Origin: Sphingobacterium psychroaquaticum
GTDB taxonomy: Bacteria > Bacteroidota > Bacteroidia > Sphingobacteriales > Sphingobacteriaceae
DNA: 64,000 nt
Assembly: GCF_900177625.1 (NCBI RefSeq)
Contig: NZ_FXAU01000008.1
Span: forward strand, 211,906 to 275,905
Reading direction: 5' to 3'
The position numbers were made by a program, and so were the translations under genes. Below, in pieces: positions 34,507-42,716 of the stretch (the first letter of the stretch is position 1; each line of letters starts with the position of its first letter). Under the pieces are notes generated by a model. It did no database searches. It was not told the DNA's origin and worked only from the letters and a program-made list of their open reading frames with translations.

Positions 34507-34905
34507 ATGAATTTCTATACCAGAAAATGGATTAAGCCCGAAGATCTAAATCCCAATGGCACCTTATTCGGTGGTACACTGCTACGTTGGATTGATGAAG
34601 AGGCGGTTATTTATGCGATTGTTCAACTGGGCAATCCTTTTGTTGTGACAAAATATATCTCGGAGATCAACTTTGTGAGTTCCGCCAAACAAGGAGATAT
34701 TATTGAAATGGGAATCGAGGCGGTAACCTTTGGGACAACCTCCCTGACTATGCGCTGCGAAGTGCGGAACAAAATTACAAGAAAGACAATTCTGTCTATC
34801 GATAAGTTAGTTTTCGTAAACCTTGATGAAGACGGAAACCCGACACCGCACAACAAAACAGAAATTACATACGCCTATATAGGCATTGAAAAAACAAACA
34901 AATAG
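34507..34905 (+). CDS. Hotdog-fold acyl-CoA thioesterase (YciA-like)
   Basis: 132 residues from ATG 34507 (MNFYTRKWIKPEDLN); the upstream in-frame ATG overlaps the lpd terminator and is rejected. A single hotdog domain with the conserved N-terminal GTLFGGTLLRWIDEEA (about 15-30; Asp of the catalytic helix) and a strand with ISEINFVSSAKQGD, typical of cytoplasmic acyl-CoA thioester hydrolases. It hydrolyses an acyl-CoA to free acid and CoA; chain length is not predictable. It lies between the two lpd genes and converges with a DUF3817 gene. Confidence 0.85.
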   Translation: MNFYTRKWIKPEDLNPNGTLFGGTLLRWIDEEAVIYAIVQLGNPFVVTKYISEINFVSSAKQGDIIEMGIEAVTFGTTSLTMRCEVRNKITRKTILSIDKLVFVNLDEDGNPTPHNKTEITYAYIGIEKTNK

Positions 34906-34930
34906 TCGCTTTATTTTTTAGCGACTATTT
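34901..34930. terminator. Bidirectional terminator between thioesterase and DUF3817 genes
   Basis: AATAGTCGCT (34901-34910) with AGCGACTATT (34920-34929), nine-base AT-rich loop; overlaps the stop codons of both converging genes. Confidence 0.8.
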
Positions 34931-35201
34931 GCTTTTTAAGGTCTTTTTCTACCCAAAAAGACACGATAGGAATCAGTGATACTACAAAGTAGGTAGCAAC
35001 ACGCTTACGGGTCCACTTGTATTCGCTCCAACACATGATGAGTAGGATTACAAATAAGACGACTAGGAATCCGTGTATAGACCCAGCGACTTTCACCGCT
35101 TCGGGTACACCAGCAAAATACTTTAAAGGCATTGCTACTAAAAACAACACAACCGTGGAGATCGCTTCCCAAAGCGCTACTTGTTGAAAAATTCTTAACA
35201 T
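34911..35201 (-). CDS. DUF3817 family membrane protein (YdzA-type)
   Basis: 96 residues from the ATG at 35201 (MLRIFQQVALWEAI); the longer start adds 21 residues that do not belong to the family. Three predicted membrane helices: about 9-29 (WEAISTVVLFLVAMPLKYFAG), 40-62 (GSIHGFLVVLFVILLIMCW), and 70-86 (VATYFVVSLIPIVSFW). Typical of DUF3817, small integral membrane proteins of unknown function. The C-terminus is basic (KKQIVAKK). Convergent with the thioesterase gene, sharing a terminator. Confidence 0.8.
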   Translation of the reverse strand: MLRIFQQVALWEAISTVVLFLVAMPLKYFAGVPEAVKVAGSIHGFLVVLFVILLIMCWSEYKWTRKRVATYFVVSLIPIVSFWVEKDLKKQIVAKK

Positions 35202-35342
35202 TGTTCGAAAAATTAGTATCCACAAACATACATTCTTAAAAACTATTCCGTGCACCGAAAACATCTATTTACCAAGCATTGACAGTGGATTCTATTTTTT
35301 GGTCAGATTCTTATCAAAACAAGTCAATATCCAAAAAATCGG

Positions 35343-35374
35343 TTGCCATATACTTAAAAAAATATGTATTTTTG
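35343..35374 (+). promoter_or_regulatory. Promoter for second lpd
   Basis: TTG (35343-35345), 21-base spacer, TATTTTTG (35367-35374), exact -7. Start near 35378, giving a leader of about 144 nt before the ATG at 35522. Confidence 0.6.
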
Positions 35375-35377
35375 GAT

Positions 35378-35521
35378 GTTTATAGTTGAAGTAGACACTT
35401 CAATTAAAACGCTTTGCACAGGAGCCTACGCTATCTAGTAGCGTAGATAAGACAAGAATCGGGTAAAACAATATGGATCCGCAAGCTGGCGGACAACCTT
35501 AAAAAAACAAATAACAAAGAT
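35378..35521 (+). promoter_or_regulatory. Structured 5' leader of the second lpd
   Basis: Three hairpins are visible in the leader: 35386-35392 with 35397-35403 (TTGAAGT/ACTTCAA, loop AGAC); 35426-35433 with 35439-35446 (CTACGCTA/TAGCGTAG, loop of five); and 35478-35482 with 35489-35493 (TCCGC/GCGGA, loop AAGCTG), followed by CAACC. No terminator follows, so if it regulates it would act on translation or stability. No match to a known riboswitch class was recognised. Confidence 0.4.
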
Positions 35522-36910
35522 ATGAATTACGACATCATAGTAATTGGTAGTGGTCCAGGCGGATATGTTGCAGCAATCAGAGCTGCACAGCTAGGTTTCA
35601 AAACAGCCGTTATTGAGCGTGAAGCCTTAGGTGGTATCTGTTTAAACTGGGGCTGTATCCCTACCAAAGCACTTCTAAAAAGTGCACAGGTATTTGAATA
35701 TTTGAACCATGCTGAAGAATACGGTATCAAGGTTCAAGGAGGGGAAGCAGATTTCTCTGCCATCGTTAAAAGAAGTCGTGGTGTTGCAGATGGCATGAGT
35801 AAAGGTATCCAGTTCTTGATGAAGAAGAATAAAATCGACGTCATCATGGGTACGGCTAAAATCAAAAAAGGTGGTAAGATTGAAGTGAAGGCTGCCGATG
35901 GCTCTGTAAAAGAATATACTGCTAAACATACAATTCTTGCAACAGGAGCACGTTCGCGTGAACTACCTAACCTACCTCAAGACGGTAAAAAAATTATTGG
36001 CTACCGTCAAGCGATGAACTTACCACAACAACCTAAATCGATGGTTGTCGTTGGATCGGGCGCTATTGGTGTTGAGTTCGCATATTTCTACAATGCGATT
36101 GGAACACAAGTGACAATCGTTGAGTTTATGGATCGTATAGTCCCTGTAGAAGATGAAGAAGTTTCTAAGCAGTTAGAAAAATCATTGAAAAAAGCAGGTA
36201 TCAATATCTTAACGAAATCAGAAGTTCAGTCCGTAGATACAAGTGGGGCTTTAAGCAAAGTATCTATTAAAACAGCTAAAGGTATCGAAACGTTAGAAGC
36301 TGAGATTGTTCTTTCTGCTGTTGGTATTGCACCAAACATCGAGAACATCGGCTTAGAAGAAGTTGGTGTTAAGACGGACAAAGGACGTGTTTTAGTTGAC
36401 GATTTCTACAAAACTAATATTGAAGGCGTTTACGCAATTGGAGATATCGTAAAAGGACAAGCGTTGGCACACGTTGCTTCCGCTGAAGCGATCACATGTG
36501 TGGAGAAAATCAAAGGTCTTCACGTGGATCCAATTGATTATAATAACATCCCAGGATGTACATACTGTTCACCAGAGATTGCTTCTGTAGGTTACACAGA
36601 GAAAGCAGCGAAGGAAGCAGGCTATGAAGTTAAAGTTGGTAAATTCCCGTTCTCTGCATCCGGAAAAGCTTCCGCAGCAGGTGCGAAAGATGGCTTTGTA
36701 AAATTAGTTTTCGATGCTAAATACGGTGAGTTACTAGGTGCACACATGATTGGTGCTAACGTTACGGAAATGATCGCTGAAATTGTTGTTGCTAGAAAAC
36801 TAGAAACAACAGGTCATGAGCTTATCAAATCGGTACACCCACACCCAACCATGAGTGAGGCGATTATGGAAGCAGCAGCAGATGCTTACGGTGAAGTGAT
36901 CCACTTGTAA
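35522..36910 (+). CDS. Dihydrolipoyl dehydrogenase (second copy)
   Basis: 462 residues. FAD motif GSGPGGYVAAIRAAQLG (about 8-24), redox pair GGICLNWGC (about 37-45), NAD motif GSGAIGVEFAYFYNAIGT (about 178-195) and the C-terminal VHPHPTMSEAIMEA with the catalytic His. It differs clearly from the first copy in the disulfide neighbourhood (ICLNWGC against TCLNVGC) and elsewhere, so these are old paralogues, not a recent duplication. It has its own promoter and a long leader; a terminator follows. Assigned from sequence only to the E3 family. Confidence 0.95.
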   Translation: MNYDIIVIGSGPGGYVAAIRAAQLGFKTAVIEREALGGICLNWGCIPTKALLKSAQVFEYLNHAEEYGIKVQGGEADFSAIVKRSRGVADGMSKGIQFLMKKNKIDVIMGTAKIKKGGKIEVKAADGSVKEYTAKHTILATGARSRELPNLPQDGKKIIGYRQAMNLPQQPKSMVVVGSGAIGVEFAYFYNAIGTQVTIVEFMDRIVPVEDEEVSKQLEKSLKKAGINILTKSEVQSVDTSGALSKVSIKTAKGIETLEAEIVLSAVGIAPNIENIGLEEVGVKTDKGRVLVDDFYKTNIEGVYAIGDIVKGQALAHVASAEAITCVEKIKGLHVDPIDYNNIPGCTYCSPEIASVGYTEKAAKEAGYEVKVGKFPFSASGKASAAGAKDGFVKLVFDAKYGELLGAHMIGANVTEMIAEIVVARKLETTGHELIKSVHPHPTMSEAIMEAAADAYGEVIHL

Positions 36911-36921
36911 GACAAAGGCAT

Positions 36922-36960
36922 ACATAAAAAAAGAGAGCAAATTGCTCTCTTTTTTTATGT
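36922..36960. terminator. Bidirectional terminator between lpd and LacI regulator
   Basis: Nearly symmetric 19-bp perfect inverted repeat around one central base (36941), arms 36922-36940 and 36942-36960, with AAAAAAA and TTTTTTT tracts on both sides. Confidence 0.9.
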
Positions 36961-36972
36961 ATGCTATTCGTA

Positions 36973-37977
36973 TTATTTCAATACCAATTTCGATTCAAAG
37001 ACCACAGTCTCCGGCTTTACTTCTTCCTTATTCCCGATATTCGCAAATAATATTTCTGCCGCTTTTCTAGCTTGTTTATCTGGATACTGTTCAATACTTC
37101 CCATCGGTGGATTCTCCATATAATTCCATAATGGATAGTTCGCATAGCTAATGAAATAGATATCCTTTTTCTGTACAAGTCCTTTCTGCCGTGCGTATTT
37201 AATAACATCAAGTGTTACGAAATCATTGAACGAAACCACTGCAGAAGGACGTTCCGATAATACCAATAGCTTCTCCATGGCATCGACATTCCCTTCCTCC
37301 GTTAAGTCGGTATTCACGACATACTTATCGTCAAAAGCCAGATCATTTGCTTCCAATGCTTTCTTATAGGCCTCTACCCGTTCCGTTGATGCTAATAAAT
37401 TCTCTGGTCCGTTAATCAACGCTATATTTTGGTGTCCGATCGAAGCAAACGCATGGATTGCCTCCCGCATACCAGAAGATAGATCACTATACACCTTGTT
37501 TACACCGTCGATATTAGGTACACAATCAAAAAATACAATCGGAATTTCAGACTCTTCCAATAAATCGATAAAAGAAAGATCTTCCGTATTCTTCCCCAAA
37601 GACATTAAGATACCATCTACACGATGCTTCTTGAAAGTCTGGATAATCTGCAATTCACGTGCTGCATCATCATGCGACTGCCCCATGAGCACCGTATAAT
37701 TCTGCGCACCTGCCACATTCTCAATTTCGCTAATAGCAGACGAAAAGAAAGGTTCTGATAAACTAGGCAGGATAACACCAATAGTAAATGTCTTCCGTTG
37801 CTTAAAGAAAATTGCCGTTTGATTTGGCTCATAATTCAATTCCTCTGCCACCTTTTTCACCCGCATTGTGGTCACCAACCCAATACTTGGGTGGTCATTC
37901 AGCGCCCGCGATACAGTAGATGGGGAAATTTTGAGCTTTTTAGCAATTTCTTTTATTGTAGCTGGCTTTTTCTTCAT
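36973..37977 (-). CDS. LacI family transcriptional regulator
   Basis: 334 residues. N-terminal LacI helix-turn-helix (about 5-30, ATIKEIAKKLKISPSTVSRA, the hinge beyond it) followed by a periplasmic-binding-protein-like effector domain (about 60-330) with FTIGVILPSLSEPFFSSAIS and GHQNIALINGPENLLAS. Binds palindromic operators with a central CG and responds to a sugar or nucleoside; the ligand is unknown and no sugar genes flank it. Genes next to it are the lpd (other side of a terminator) and an S41 lipoprotein 35 bases upstream on the same strand, so it is likely not in a sugar operon. A perfect LacI-type palindrome occurs at 57831-57846. Confidence 0.94.
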   Translation of the reverse strand: MKKKPATIKEIAKKLKISPSTVSRALNDHPSIGLVTTMRVKKVAEELNYEPNQTAIFFKQRKTFTIGVILPSLSEPFFSSAISEIENVAGAQNYTVLMGQSHDDAARELQIIQTFKKHRVDGILMSLGKNTEDLSFIDLLEESEIPIVFFDCVPNIDGVNKVYSDLSSGMREAIHAFASIGHQNIALINGPENLLASTERVEAYKKALEANDLAFDDKYVVNTDLTEEGNVDAMEKLLVLSERPSAVVSFNDFVTLDVIKYARQKGLVQKKDIYFISYANYPLWNYMENPPMGSIEQYPDKQARKAAEILFANIGNKEEVKPETVVFESKLVLK

Positions 37978-38012
37978 AATATAGATTTACACCTCCTTGT
38001 TCAAAGGTACAT

Positions 38013-39530
38013 TTATTTTATCAATTTACCCTTTGGATACTTAAACATCCCTTGTAAGCCTCCCGTTTCTTGCAAACGATCGTTGGCATGTGGCTTCCGG
38101 ATATTGGAAACGCCTAATGCGGCTTGTGCTGTACGTTCTGCGGCAAAATTACCGTTCTTTACGTGAGCCAATGCCGCAGCAATCATCGGTTCTTCAGGAT
38201 CTCCAAAGTCACGAAATTTGCTGTATTCCCAAACATGGTGCTGCGGTATCAATCCGTTGTAATAATTTCCTTCTTTATTTTTATTGAACGTCTTAAAAGA
38301 GGACACATATAGTTCTATATTTTTATCCAACACCTCGATGCCAAAAAATCCAACAGGTTTGCCGTATGTATTTTGTGCTACAGCTTCCTTCTTCTCATTC
38401 CGTACATACGTACCGATAATATGAACTTGCATATAGGGTTTCAGCGAATTAATCAACAACTCGCTTGCCGACGCCGTAGACCGGGTCACCAAAAAATACA
38501 CTTTCGGCAGATTAAGTTTCCCCTTTTTCGCAAACTTAACAGGACCAAATTCCTCCCCTTCAGCGGTCCATTCCCAATCTCTTGACAAAACCGTATTCAT
38601 CTCATAATAGAGCATCTGCTGTTTATCCGCAGCTAAAGGAGCAATATGATCTGCCAAATACTCAGCCGTTAATACAGATCCTCCCCCGTTATAGCGTAAA
38701 TCAACGATCAAATCGTTGATACCTTCCGCATCAAAACTATTAAATACATTTTCAAAGTCGGTATGCATTCGCGTAAAGACATTTTTCTCCATAATACTAA
38801 CAAAGGAGCTAAATGCTAAATAACCGACTTTCTTACCTTCAAAGTTGATTACCCGGCTATCTAAAATAGGGTCGATATTATATTGGACATTCGCAATCTG
38901 CTTCTCTTCGATTACACCGGAAGGTTTACCAAATTTAATAAGCATCGTGCTTTCGTTTAGGTATCCATTGACCGTCTTAAAATTTTCTTTTAGTTGGGTC
39001 GGATAATCAATTTTCGTATTTCCATTAATACTCAGTATTCGATCACCGCGACGAACCCCGGCTATATAAGCTGGCGAATTCTTGTCCACCATCCGTACAT
39101 AAAGGTCGTCATCCAGATAAAAAACATACATACCGAAGCTTTTTGCTACCGCACCATATATTTCACCACTGATAACGCCCGCGCGATCCAAAAAACTGTA
39201 ACGGTCAATCGGTTTCTTTGTATCAGGATCAATCGGTGTTAGGCCCAGCATCCATGCCAAGACCTCCTCACCGGTCTTATACGACTTCGTGTAGGACCGA
39301 ATAACCTCTGATTTCAAAATATCATTGACGTTACGTGGTGGCATATAATCTTGCCACAACGAAAGAAGTTTTGTGTAGTAGAAAATTGTGTCTTTGATAC
39401 TATCCTCTTTGACCAAGACCTCGATAGGCTCTTCAACGTCCGGATCAGCATCTTGTTTGGTTTCTTTTTTACAACTCGCCAGACCAATTAACAGTCCAAA
39501 GAACACCACGGTTGTCCATCCTTTTTTCAT
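38013..39530 (-). CDS. S41 family C-terminal-processing peptidase, lipoprotein
   Basis: 505 residues. Lipobox LASC puts a lipidated Cys at residue 20. A short acidic stretch (22-40) precedes a region of about 40-130, then a PDZ domain (about 130-200, VDKNSPAYIAGVRRGDRILSINGN), and the S41 catalytic domain (about 230-460) with DLRYNGGGS and TRSTASASELLINSLK, the latter containing the nucleophile Ser; a Lys occurs later in the usual place (NGLIPQHHVWE block follows). Tail-specific proteases remove C-terminal peptides from periplasmic proteins. Here anchored in a membrane, probably outer. It lies upstream of the LacI gene and downstream of a HAD gene by nine bases, suggesting a shared transcript with the LolD cluster. 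Confidence 0.9.
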   Translation of the reverse strand: MKKGWTTVVFFGLLIGLASCKKETKQDADPDVEEPIEVLVKEDSIKDTIFYYTKLLSLWQDYMPPRNVNDILKSEVIRSYTKSYKTGEEVLAWMLGLTPIDPDTKKPIDRYSFLDRAGVISGEIYGAVAKSFGMYVFYLDDDLYVRMVDKNSPAYIAGVRRGDRILSINGNTKIDYPTQLKENFKTVNGYLNESTMLIKFGKPSGVIEEKQIANVQYNIDPILDSRVINFEGKKVGYLAFSSFVSIMEKNVFTRMHTDFENVFNSFDAEGINDLIVDLRYNGGGSVLTAEYLADHIAPLAADKQQMLYYEMNTVLSRDWEWTAEGEEFGPVKFAKKGKLNLPKVYFLVTRSTASASELLINSLKPYMQVHIIGTYVRNEKKEAVAQNTYGKPVGFFGIEVLDKNIELYVSSFKTFNKNKEGNYYNGLIPQHHVWEYSKFRDFGDPEEPMIAAALAHVKNGNFAAERTAQAALGVSNIRKPHANDRLQETGGLQGMFKYPKGKLIK

Positions 39531-39538
39531 AACTTAGA

Positions 39539-40084
39539 TTATACTTGTGCTTCTAATACATCCTCGGCACGAATTCCATACTCCTCTGCAATATAAGCAA
39601 TAGGTTCAATACCTCGGAACAATAATTCATCTGTAAAGTATATTTTCAGTTGGCCACGTAGTTGATCAAGCTCCTGCCAGTCAATATGTTTTAGCTTATT
39701 CAGTTGCTCTACCGGATTGCCACGAGTCAATAAGGCAATATTCTTACCCGCCTCGAGCAATGTTCGAAACATCTCCTTCGAGTCTTCGGGTATATATAAT
39801 CGCAAGGGTAGTTGCGCATTAGCTTTCAAGCGCTCAAAGTTCCCGACATAGCTTTCTCCCAGATTGAAGTGTGCCCTTGTCTTGGGCAGCACCGCAGCCT
39901 CTCCCTCCTCTTCATACCTAGCCTTCATAAAGTCGACCACCTCTTTTGCTATCGCTTGCCCTTCGGTAAATTCCACAAAATTCGCAAACAAATAGTAAAC
40001 CTGTAGTAAGTAATCACGCTTGGGAAATAAAATATCGTCCACCTCAAACAGGTAGAGGACTTTATCTAATGGTATCGATTTCAT
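39539..40084 (-). CDS. Degenerate HAD-like protein of unknown function
   Basis: 181 residues. The HAD motif I FDVDDTLF of this subfamily is present but altered to FEVDDILF (Glu14, Asp16, Asp17): the nucleophile Asp is replaced by Glu and the Thr by Ile. Motif II ALLTRGNP (about 118-125) keeps its Thr. A late helix (FRGIEPIAYIAEEYG) replaces the usual acidic motif IV. Phosphatase activity is therefore doubtful. It stands between a small preATP-grasp-like protein gene (nine bases upstream) and the S41 protease gene, in a five-gene minus-strand run with lolD at the head. Possibly a binding or regulatory protein; no substrate proposed. Confidence 0.7.
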   Translation of the reverse strand: MKSIPLDKVLYLFEVDDILFPKRDYLLQVYYLFANFVEFTEGQAIAKEVVDFMKARYEEEGEAAVLPKTRAHFNLGESYVGNFERLKANAQLPLRLYIPEDSKEMFRTLLEAGKNIALLTRGNPVEQLNKLKHIDWQELDQLRGQLKIYFTDELLFRGIEPIAYIAEEYGIRAEDVLEAQV

Positions 40085-40093
40085 AACGCAATA

Positions 40094-40561
40094 TTAAACC
40101 ACACACAACACAACCTCTTCACCGGAATCAGACACAATCCCTGCGCCTGAAAAGGATTCCTCCGCGACAGTCTCTCCGGTCCCGATATCGACTCCTGCAT
40201 GTAATATACGCACCGCGAGCTCCTTCTCCGGCTTTTCAACTAGAAACGTATCCGCTAAGGATACTGGAATCAATAACTGCTGTCCGTATTCTTCAAATAA
40301 GACGCGCGCTTGTTGCACGATAGGAAGCTCCTCTTTCCCTAGAGGAAGGACATAGTCTATCGACTCATCCAAGCCTAGCTTTAAGAGCTCATGGACAAAC
40401 GTTGGGTTCGCCAAGGGAGGAAGTTTCCGATAATTAAGTTTCTTTAACACCTCCGGAAAAGGTTCACTACTGGCAAAAATCACTTCGACCTGACCCTCCA
40501 ACAATTTACCGAGGCGCTGTGCCAAAGGGACCGTGCCATGGGTTATTAAGATTCGCTTCAT
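40094..40561 (-). CDS. preATP-grasp-like protein without an ATP-grasp domain
   Basis: 155 residues from ATG 40561 (MKRILITHGTVPLAQRLG); the upstream in-frame start overlaps lolD and is rejected. Residues about 1-90 form a Rossmann-like strand-helix pattern (VEVIFASSEPFPEVLKKLNY) that recalls the N-terminal preATP-grasp domain of carbamoylphosphate synthase-type ligases, but there is no ATP-grasp region behind it. The C-terminus is Gly/Ser/Glu-rich and ends in VVLCVV. I do not recognise a named family. It lies one base behind lolD and nine bases before the degenerate HAD gene, and probably belongs to the same operon. Confidence 0.6.
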   Translation of the reverse strand: MKRILITHGTVPLAQRLGKLLEGQVEVIFASSEPFPEVLKKLNYRKLPPLANPTFVHELLKLGLDESIDYVLPLGKEELPIVQQARVLFEEYGQQLLIPVSLADTFLVEKPEKELAVRILHAGVDIGTGETVAEESFSGAGIVSDSGEEVVLCVV

Positions 40562-40562
40562 A

Positions 40563-41216
40563 TTAAAATATTTTTCCGTCCCGCATATGGATTGTCCGAT
40601 CAGAAATCCTTGCAAGCTCTTCATTGTGTGTTACGATAATAAATGTTTGATTCAACGAGTCGCGCAGCTCAAAAAACAACTGGTGCAATGAAGCCGCATT
40701 TTCAGAGTCTAAATTTCCTGACGGTTCATCGGCCAAGATCAACGAAGGATTATTCATTAGGGCGCGTGCTACCGAAACCCGCTGCTGCTCTCCTCCTGAC
40801 ATGGCGGTTGGTTTATGATCCGCACGTGCCTGCACACCGAGTCTTTCCAGCAACTCCATCCCGCGCTTCTCGGCTTCCTTTTTGGGGACACCATTAATAA
40901 AAGCAGGGATACATACGTTTTCCAACGCTGTAAACTCAGGCAGGAGATGATGAAACTGAAAGATAAAACCAATATGTTGATTTCGAAAAAGACTTAGCTT
41001 ACGTTCATTCAGGTGATTAACATCAACATCATTGATAATAAGATGGCCTTGATCGGGGCGATCCAGCGTTCCGATTATATGAAGTAACGTACTTTTCCCT
41101 GCCCCAGAGGCGCCTACGATGGATACAATTTCTCCTCTTTCGACCTCCAGATCTACACCTTTCAAGATGGCTAGATTTCCGTAGGATTTATGTATGTTAT
41201 TCGCGCTCAATATCAT
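40563..41216 (-). CDS. lolD: Lipoprotein-releasing ABC ATPase LolD
   Basis: 217 residues from ATG 41216 (MILSANNIHKSYG); nine more in-frame codons upstream are judged untranslated. Walker A VGASGAGKST (about 36-45), Q-loop QFHHLLPEF (about 87-95, LolD-type), signature MSGGEQQRVSVARAL (about 137-151), Walker B ILADEPSGNLDS (about 158-169), His switch VTHNEEL. LolD powers release of outer-membrane lipoproteins from the inner membrane with LolC/E. The permease is not adjacent. First gene of a minus-strand run with the preATP-grasp-like, HAD-like, S41 protease and LacI genes. Confidence 0.9.
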   Translation of the reverse strand: MILSANNIHKSYGNLAILKGVDLEVERGEIVSIVGASGAGKSTLLHIIGTLDRPDQGHLIINDVDVNHLNERKLSLFRNQHIGFIFQFHHLLPEFTALENVCIPAFINGVPKKEAEKRGMELLERLGVQARADHKPTAMSGGEQQRVSVARALMNNPSLILADEPSGNLDSENAASLHQLFFELRDSLNQTFIIVTHNEELARISDRTIHMRDGKIF

Positions 41217-41270
41217 CTTACGAAGGTAATGAAAATGCAACAAAATAAGGGACTAGAATTGTGGTCGCTT

Positions 41271-41299
41271 ATTCCAATAAGACAAACATCTATTGGAAT
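41271..41299. repeat. Perfect inverted repeat upstream of sucC
   Basis: ATTCCAATA (41271-41279) and TATTGGAAT (41291-41299), eleven bases apart, followed by a short T-tract. It lies just before the sucC promoter and could be an operator or a weak terminator. Confidence 0.45.
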
Positions 41300-41322
41300 C
41301 TACTTTTTTACCCAACATTTAC

Positions 41323-41353
41323 TTGACCCTTCCATTTAAAAACCATATTTTTA
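41323..41353 (+). promoter_or_regulatory. Promoter of sucC
   Basis: TTG (41323-41325), 20-base spacer, TATTTTTA (41346-41353), seven of eight to TAnnTTTG. Start near 41357, before ATG 41370. Confidence 0.5.
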
Positions 41354-41369
41354 CCTCAAATTTTTTAAG

Positions 41370-42563
41370 ATGAACATTCACGAATATCAAGCAAAAGAAA
41401 TACTTAAAAGTTTTGGGGTAAGAGTTCAAGAGGGAGTTCTTGCAGAAACGCCAGATCAAGCTGTAGCAGCTGCACAAAAACTAAAGGAAGATTATAACTC
41501 GGACTGGGTTGTAGTTAAAGCGCAGATTCACGCTGGTGGCCGTGGAAAAGGTGGTGGTGTTAAATTAGCAAAAAACCACGATGAGGTTTTACAACGTGCA
41601 ACAGATATTATCGGTATGCAGTTGGTTACGCCACAAACAGGTCCTGAAGGAAAAAAAGTAAACAAGGTATTGGTAGCACAGGATGTATACTACCCTGGAG
41701 AAAGTGATATCAAAGAGTTTTATGTATCGGTTTTATTAGATCGTGCTAAAGGTCGCAATATCATTATGTACTCTACAGAAGGTGGAATGGATATCGAGGA
41801 AGTAGCTGAAAAAACACCACACCTTATCTTTAAAGAAGAAATAGATCCTAAAGTAGGTTTACAAGGATTCCAAGCACGTAAGATTGCTTTCAACTTAGGT
41901 TTATCAGGTGCTGCTCATAAAGACATGGTGAAATTTATCGCTGCGCTTTACAAAGCATACGATACAATTGACGCAGCTTTATTCGAAATCAACCCGGTGT
42001 TAAAAACATCTGATGATAAAATTTTAGCAGTTGATGCGAAAGTAAACTTTGACGAGAACGCTATGTACCGTCACCCAGATTACTTAGCATTACGCGATAC
42101 AGCGGAAGAAGATCCTACAGAAGTTGAAGCGGGTGAATCAAACCTGAACTATGTAAAACTTGACGGTAACGTAGGTTGTATGGTTAACGGTGCTGGTTTA
42201 GCGATGGCAACAATGGATATCATTAAGTTGGCTGGTGGTGAGCCTGCAAACTTCTTGGACGTTGGTGGTACAGCAAATGCTGAAACAGTGAAAGCTGGTT
42301 TCAATATTATCTTGAAAGACCCGAACGTAAAAGCGATCTTAATTAATATCTTCGGTGGTATTGTTCGTTGTGACCGTGTTGCTCAAGGTGTAATCGATGC
42401 TTACGAAGAAATTGGTAATATTCCAGTGCCAATCATCGTTCGCTTACAAGGTACAAATGCGGAAGAAGCGAAGAAATTGATCGATGAATCAGGATTAAAA
42501 GTATACTCTGCAATCTTGTTAAAAGAAGCTGCAGAATTGGTAACTAAAGTATTAAAAGGTTAA
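41370..42563 (+). CDS. sucC: Succinyl-CoA ligase (ADP/GDP-forming) subunit beta
   Basis: 397 residues. ATP-grasp domain at the N-terminus (about 1-240; MNIHEYQAKEILKSFG, HAGGRGKGGGVKLA with the phosphate loop) and CoA-ligase-like domain with NGAGLAMATMDIIKLAGG and NIFGGIVRCD. It makes succinate and ATP/GTP from succinyl-CoA in the TCA cycle, working with the alpha subunit SucD. No sucD is adjacent in the window; a terminator and asnS follow. The promoter is upstream of it, in the divergent gap with lolD. Confidence 0.95.
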   Translation: MNIHEYQAKEILKSFGVRVQEGVLAETPDQAVAAAQKLKEDYNSDWVVVKAQIHAGGRGKGGGVKLAKNHDEVLQRATDIIGMQLVTPQTGPEGKKVNKVLVAQDVYYPGESDIKEFYVSVLLDRAKGRNIIMYSTEGGMDIEEVAEKTPHLIFKEEIDPKVGLQGFQARKIAFNLGLSGAAHKDMVKFIAALYKAYDTIDAALFEINPVLKTSDDKILAVDAKVNFDENAMYRHPDYLALRDTAEEDPTEVEAGESNLNYVKLDGNVGCMVNGAGLAMATMDIIKLAGGEPANFLDVGGTANAETVKAGFNIILKDPNVKAILINIFGGIVRCDRVAQGVIDAYEEIGNIPVPIIVRLQGTNAEEAKKLIDESGLKVYSAILLKEAAELVTKVLKG

Positions 42564-42584
42564 TACGTTAAACCAAGCATAAAT

Positions 42585-42618
42585 AAAGCCTGTACATCGA
42601 TCATGTACAGGCTTTGTT
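42585..42618 (+). terminator. Terminator after sucC
   Basis: Thirteen-bp stem (42585-42597 with 42603-42615), loop of five, weak T-tract (TTTGTT). It is near-symmetric. Confidence 0.8.
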
Positions 42619-42716
42619 CGTTAAAAATAATAACCTATTTTTGTGAACTCAATTTAAATCAACAGAGTTGTACGATACGGCGTAAGACGGCATCAGACCA
42701 CTCTATTATATTACAT

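Noticed and set aside
35470..35500. SAM or TPP riboswitch in the lpd leader
   Set aside because: The conserved cores of these classes (for example the SAM-I GGCAACC junction or the TPP CTGAGA element) are not present, only a superficially similar GGACAACC.
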